Positions 60,970-64,000 of a DNA stretch of 64,000 bases are shown here, piece after piece (positions within the stretch are counted from its first letter, which is position 1; every line of letters begins with the position of its first letter). Location of the stretch: NCBI GenBank assembly GCA_003255065.1, contig QAOA01004184.1, positions 62,087-126,086 on the forward strand, read 5' to 3'. The notes under the pieces are model-generated. The model saw only the letters and a program-made list of their open reading frames with translations, was not told the DNA's origin and ran no database searches. Origin of the DNA: Cercis canadensis. Taxonomy: Eukaryota; Streptophyta; Magnoliopsida; Fabales; Fabaceae. The position numbers and the translations under genes are program-made.

Positions 60970-61318
60970 GAGGATGATAGTACTAAACTCTTTTTAGTTG
61001 AGTAAGATCTAGTGAGATTTATAATGTGATTCTAATGTTATTATAAAAATTTAAAAAAATTAAATTATTTAGTATGTGTCAAAATATATAATTTTTTATA
61101 AAATATAAGAATAACAAAATATAATTATTTTTTAAAACACTTTCTTATATTATGTCATTCTTATATTTTATAAAAAATATTATGTGTTTTATCATATATT
61201 AAATGAATTAATTTTTAAAAATCTTTGTAATTACACTAAAAATTAATCAGTGGGTCTCTTGAACTCACCAAACTGAAAATGTGTAGTGCTACTACCTCCT
61301 AAAAAGAATGGTAGCATA
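60970..61318. mobile_element. MITE-like inverted-repeat element, family B copy 4
   Basis: Left arm GAGATTTATAATGTGATTCT, AAATTAAATTATTTAGTATG and TTTTTTATAAAATATAAGAA; right arm carries inverse versions (TATATTTTATAAAAAATATT, CATATATTAAATGAATTAAT). The outer ends are less regular than in copies 1 to 3, so limits are approximate. Confidence 0.65.
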
Positions 61319-61322
61319 GTTT

Positions 61323-62760
61323 GTAACCTCAAAATCACATTATAATAAAATACATGTTTCAAGAAAAAAGAAAACAAAATTTCACTTTAACAAAAAATTC
61401 AATGTGGATTTTGAATTGTTGAACATAACCTCAAGCATGTTAAAAATGTTTAAGAACAAATAAATATTATTTCTCAGTACTAAAAATTATTTTTTCCTCT
61501 TAATTTTATACTTTGGAATATATTTTCGTGTAAAAAATTGAAGTTATAAAAAGGGTATATTTATTTTTATATTATTTTATTAAATTATTATACTACTAAC
61601 TAGTAATAAGATTTTAATATATACACAATTTTCATGTTAAAATTCTCAAGAAGATTATATTCCACATGTTTTCATTTGCATCATTTGATTCTAAGAGCAA
61701 ATGAGTTGCTAAGAAGCTTAGGCTAATCAAACTTAAAGTAAACACATGTTTGTATTATTTTAAGCATTTAAAACAATAGTCATAATTTGTAATCATAGAA
61801 GCATGACACGTCCGTAACCTCAAAATCACATTATAATGAAATACATGTTTCAAGAAAAAAGAAAACAAAATTTCACTTTAACGAAAAATTCCATGTGAAT
61901 TTTGAATTGTTGAACATAACCTCAAGCATCTTAAAAATGTTTAAGAACAAATAAATATTATTTCTCAGTACTAAAAATATTTTTTCCTCTTAATTGTATA
62001 TTTTGGAATATATTTTCATGTAAGAAATTGAAGTTACAAAAAGGACATATTTATTTTTATATTATTTTATTAATTTATTCTACTATTAAGTACTAAATGG
62101 CTCGTTGAGTTCAATATTACAATTTGGAAACAAATTTACATAATTATTACATTTTTAACTTATTTATCAAAATATTATAGTTTTTAAAAAATTAAAAATA
62201 AAAAAAAAACTTTTCAAACATGTGAAGACCATTTGACACGCCAATAGTCACGCGGTATGTCCACATGGGACACACCAATAGGCTATTGGCGTGTCCCTTC
62301 ATAATTTTTTTATATCATTTTTTAGTTTTTACACATTGACCTTTTCATGTCCCTTCAATGTTGACGTGTCCACATTGACTTGCAGCTTTTTTTTTAGAAT
62401 TTTTTAAAAAAATTATAATATTTAGGTAATTAAGTTAAAAATTGTTATAAATTGATAAATTTATTTGTAAAGTGTAATATTCATGTTAAAGAGCCACTAC
62501 TAATTAGTAATAAGATTTTAATATATACAAAATTTTCATGTTAAAATTCTCAAGAAGATTATATTCTACATGTTTTCATCTGCACCATTTGATTCTAGGA
62601 GCAAATGAGTTGCTAAGAAGCTTATGCTTATCAAACTTAAAGTAAACATGTGTTTGAATTATTTTAAGCGTTTAAAACAATAGTTATAATTTGTAATCAT
62701 AGAAGCATGACACGTACGTAATCTCAAAATCACATTATAATGAAATACATGTTTCAAGAA
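61323..62760. repeat. Direct repeat array, unit about 491 bp
   Basis: Copy 1 starts at 61323 and copy 2 at 61814; a partial third starts at 62718. Identity between copies is high (about 95% in long stretches by eye). Copy 2 is split by a 399-bp inverted-repeat element at 62098-62496. No reading frame. Confidence 0.85.
62098..62496. mobile_element. 399-bp inverted-repeat element inserted in repeat copy 2
   Basis: Termini TGGCTC and GAGCCA, with arms of about 95 bp that are inverse copies (CAATATTACAATTTGGAAAC against the inverse of the right end, ATTTTTAACTTA, AATATTATA). Both flanks carry a version of the 17-bp target CTACTAAYTAGTAATAA that is single in the empty copy 1. The centre has ACACGCCAATAG and its inverse. 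No transposase. Confidence 0.72.
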
Positions 62761-64000
62761 AAAAGTTGTAATGCTATATTAATTCTTCTTTTCATGCTCC
62801 AAATGTTTTTTTTTGTTGTTGTTGCTAATAATGCTATACTCAGTTCAATTGAGAGTCCATCCAACTCTACGGCTTCACTTACAAATCCACGTATCTGCTA
62901 GGCCCACTACATTGTGATATTGGGCCAAACTGTTCGAGAACAAAAATCTCTGTCCATAAAAAAGCCCAATTAGAGGCCCATCTCAAAGAAGGTGGGAACG
63001 CAAAGCAGAGGTCCTCCCCTCCCGTGTTGACAAAAGAGGCAGGGCCAAATTCCATTACGTTATTGAAATTTACAAGAAAATATACTCCTTGCAAAAGCAT
63101 TTTGCAAAGCGTGTTCTACAAGTTAGAAAAACTAGCATTTTTTTTTAAAAAAATTTTAGAACTAAATTTTTTAAATGGAGATACATGAGAATAATAATTT
63201 TAAACTTAAGCTTATTATTTTTAAGTTTGAGAACTTGAGAATATTTATGAATGGTGCTAAAAGCACATATTTTTAAGTAGGTACTTTTTGTATTATATGA
63301 AATAATTAAAATATTTTTTAATGTTATGTGATTATTTTATTAACATATATAATTATTTTTTAGTATTATGTGATTATTATCATAAAAAATAAATAAAATA
63401 ATTAAATAATATTAAGAGATATTTTGATCATTGTCTATAGTATTTTTTAATCTTTTTTTTTATAGGTTTTAGAACCGGATCAAAATTAACTCTTTAAACT
63501 TTTAAGACCACAAACTATTTTAGCGATTTCTTCAAAAAAATTGGTCATATTTATATATTTTTCTTTTTTGGTTTTTAAGAAATTTTAATATTTTTAATTA
63601 AAAGTAATTTTGGATGGACCTTAAACAATTAGTAAAATGTCTATTGGAGTAGACTCTTAATTTTATTAACTTTTTGATGATTTTATTTAAACTTGAACTC
63701 AATTGAAAAATTAAAATTTTGTAAGGAGACAACTTAACAAAAACAAAATACAAGAATGAATTTTAAAGGAAAACATGAAAATTTCAAAGACCCAAATTAA
63801 ACTTTAACCAATTAAATTAAATCTTAACAAACGTTTTTCCTCAAATTACACTACAAAAATATAAGTAATTTAACTTTTATATTTTAATGTGAGCTTAGAA
63901 TATCAAATTCAGTGAATAACCTAACAATTTCAGGGTTAGACATTTTTTCTAGCAACAGAAAGAGAAAGTTCTAAGAAAATATATAATTAAGTTAAAAAAA
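62761..64000. other. Intergenic region with a GGCCCA-motif cluster
   Basis: 62900-62980 contains four GCCCA/TGGGC (site II-like) motifs. The 73-codon minus-strand frame at 62879-63100 over this stretch has no known motif. From 63110 the sequence is AT-rich to the window end. Confidence 0.5.

Noticed and set aside
62879-63100. Minus-strand 73-codon frame as a gene
   Set aside because: It covers a promoter-like GGCCCA cluster and has no similarity that I recognise.
1-64000. Integrated viral sequences or toxin genes
   Set aside because: No reverse transcriptase, capsid, replicase or toxin-like frame was recognised in any frame.

Overview
The window is AT-rich nuclear DNA of a dicot plant, probably a woody rosid, although the species cannot be fixed from the sequence. 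The evidence is GT-AG introns, plant-only protein families (EAR-motif ERF repressors, a DRM1/ARP dormancy protein, a malectin-LRR receptor-like protein, a FRIGIDA-ESSENTIAL 1-like CCCH protein), TATA boxes and pyrimidine-rich leaders, and many small inverted-repeat transposons. Twelve N runs mark assembly joins, and several of them sit between near-identical direct repeats.

Layout. 3-584 (+) is the 3' end of a TRM/LONGIFOLIA-type gene. 3045-3986 (-) is a complete three-exon DRM1/ARP gene of 120 aa. 8875-9387 (+) is a single-exon plant protein of unknown function. 11147-19254 (-) is a FRIGIDA-ESSENTIAL 1-like CCCH zinc-finger gene, modelled here as five exons and 695 aa with a 5.7 kb first intron. 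20526-21323 is an inverted-repeat element carrying what looks like a captured 5' UTR and first exon. 23159-28743 (+) is a complete nine-exon malectin-like/LRR receptor-like protein of 623 aa without a kinase (RLP4 type). 32989-33280 (-) is an orphan BED zinc-finger exon. 35863-36369 (+) and 55809-56501 (-) are two intronless group VIII ERF repressors with EAR motifs. 44805-47856 (-) is a five-exon Yippee-like zinc-binding protein of 127 aa. 48498-48607 (-) is a fragment of eIF5B. The rest is intergenic DNA rich in small transposons, above all 36.4-44.8, 48-55.8 and 56.9-64 kb.

The genes do not form an operon-like unit; they are independent plant genes. A regulatory theme is visible: both ERF genes carry a perfect GCC-box (AGCCGCC), the target site of their own protein family, a short distance upstream of their TATA boxes, which suggests auto- or cross-repression. 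The mobile DNA includes one short inverted-repeat family of about 210 bp (seven copies), one of about 280-370 bp (four copies, one with the first family nested inside it), a 399-bp element inserted in one copy of a local duplication whose other copy keeps the empty site, and a tRNA-related SINE candidate with 14-bp target-site duplications. I see no CRISPR array, bacterial operon or clear new molecular system. Gene models with exon coordinates were built by reading splice sites and phases by eye and by recalling family sequences; no search was run.
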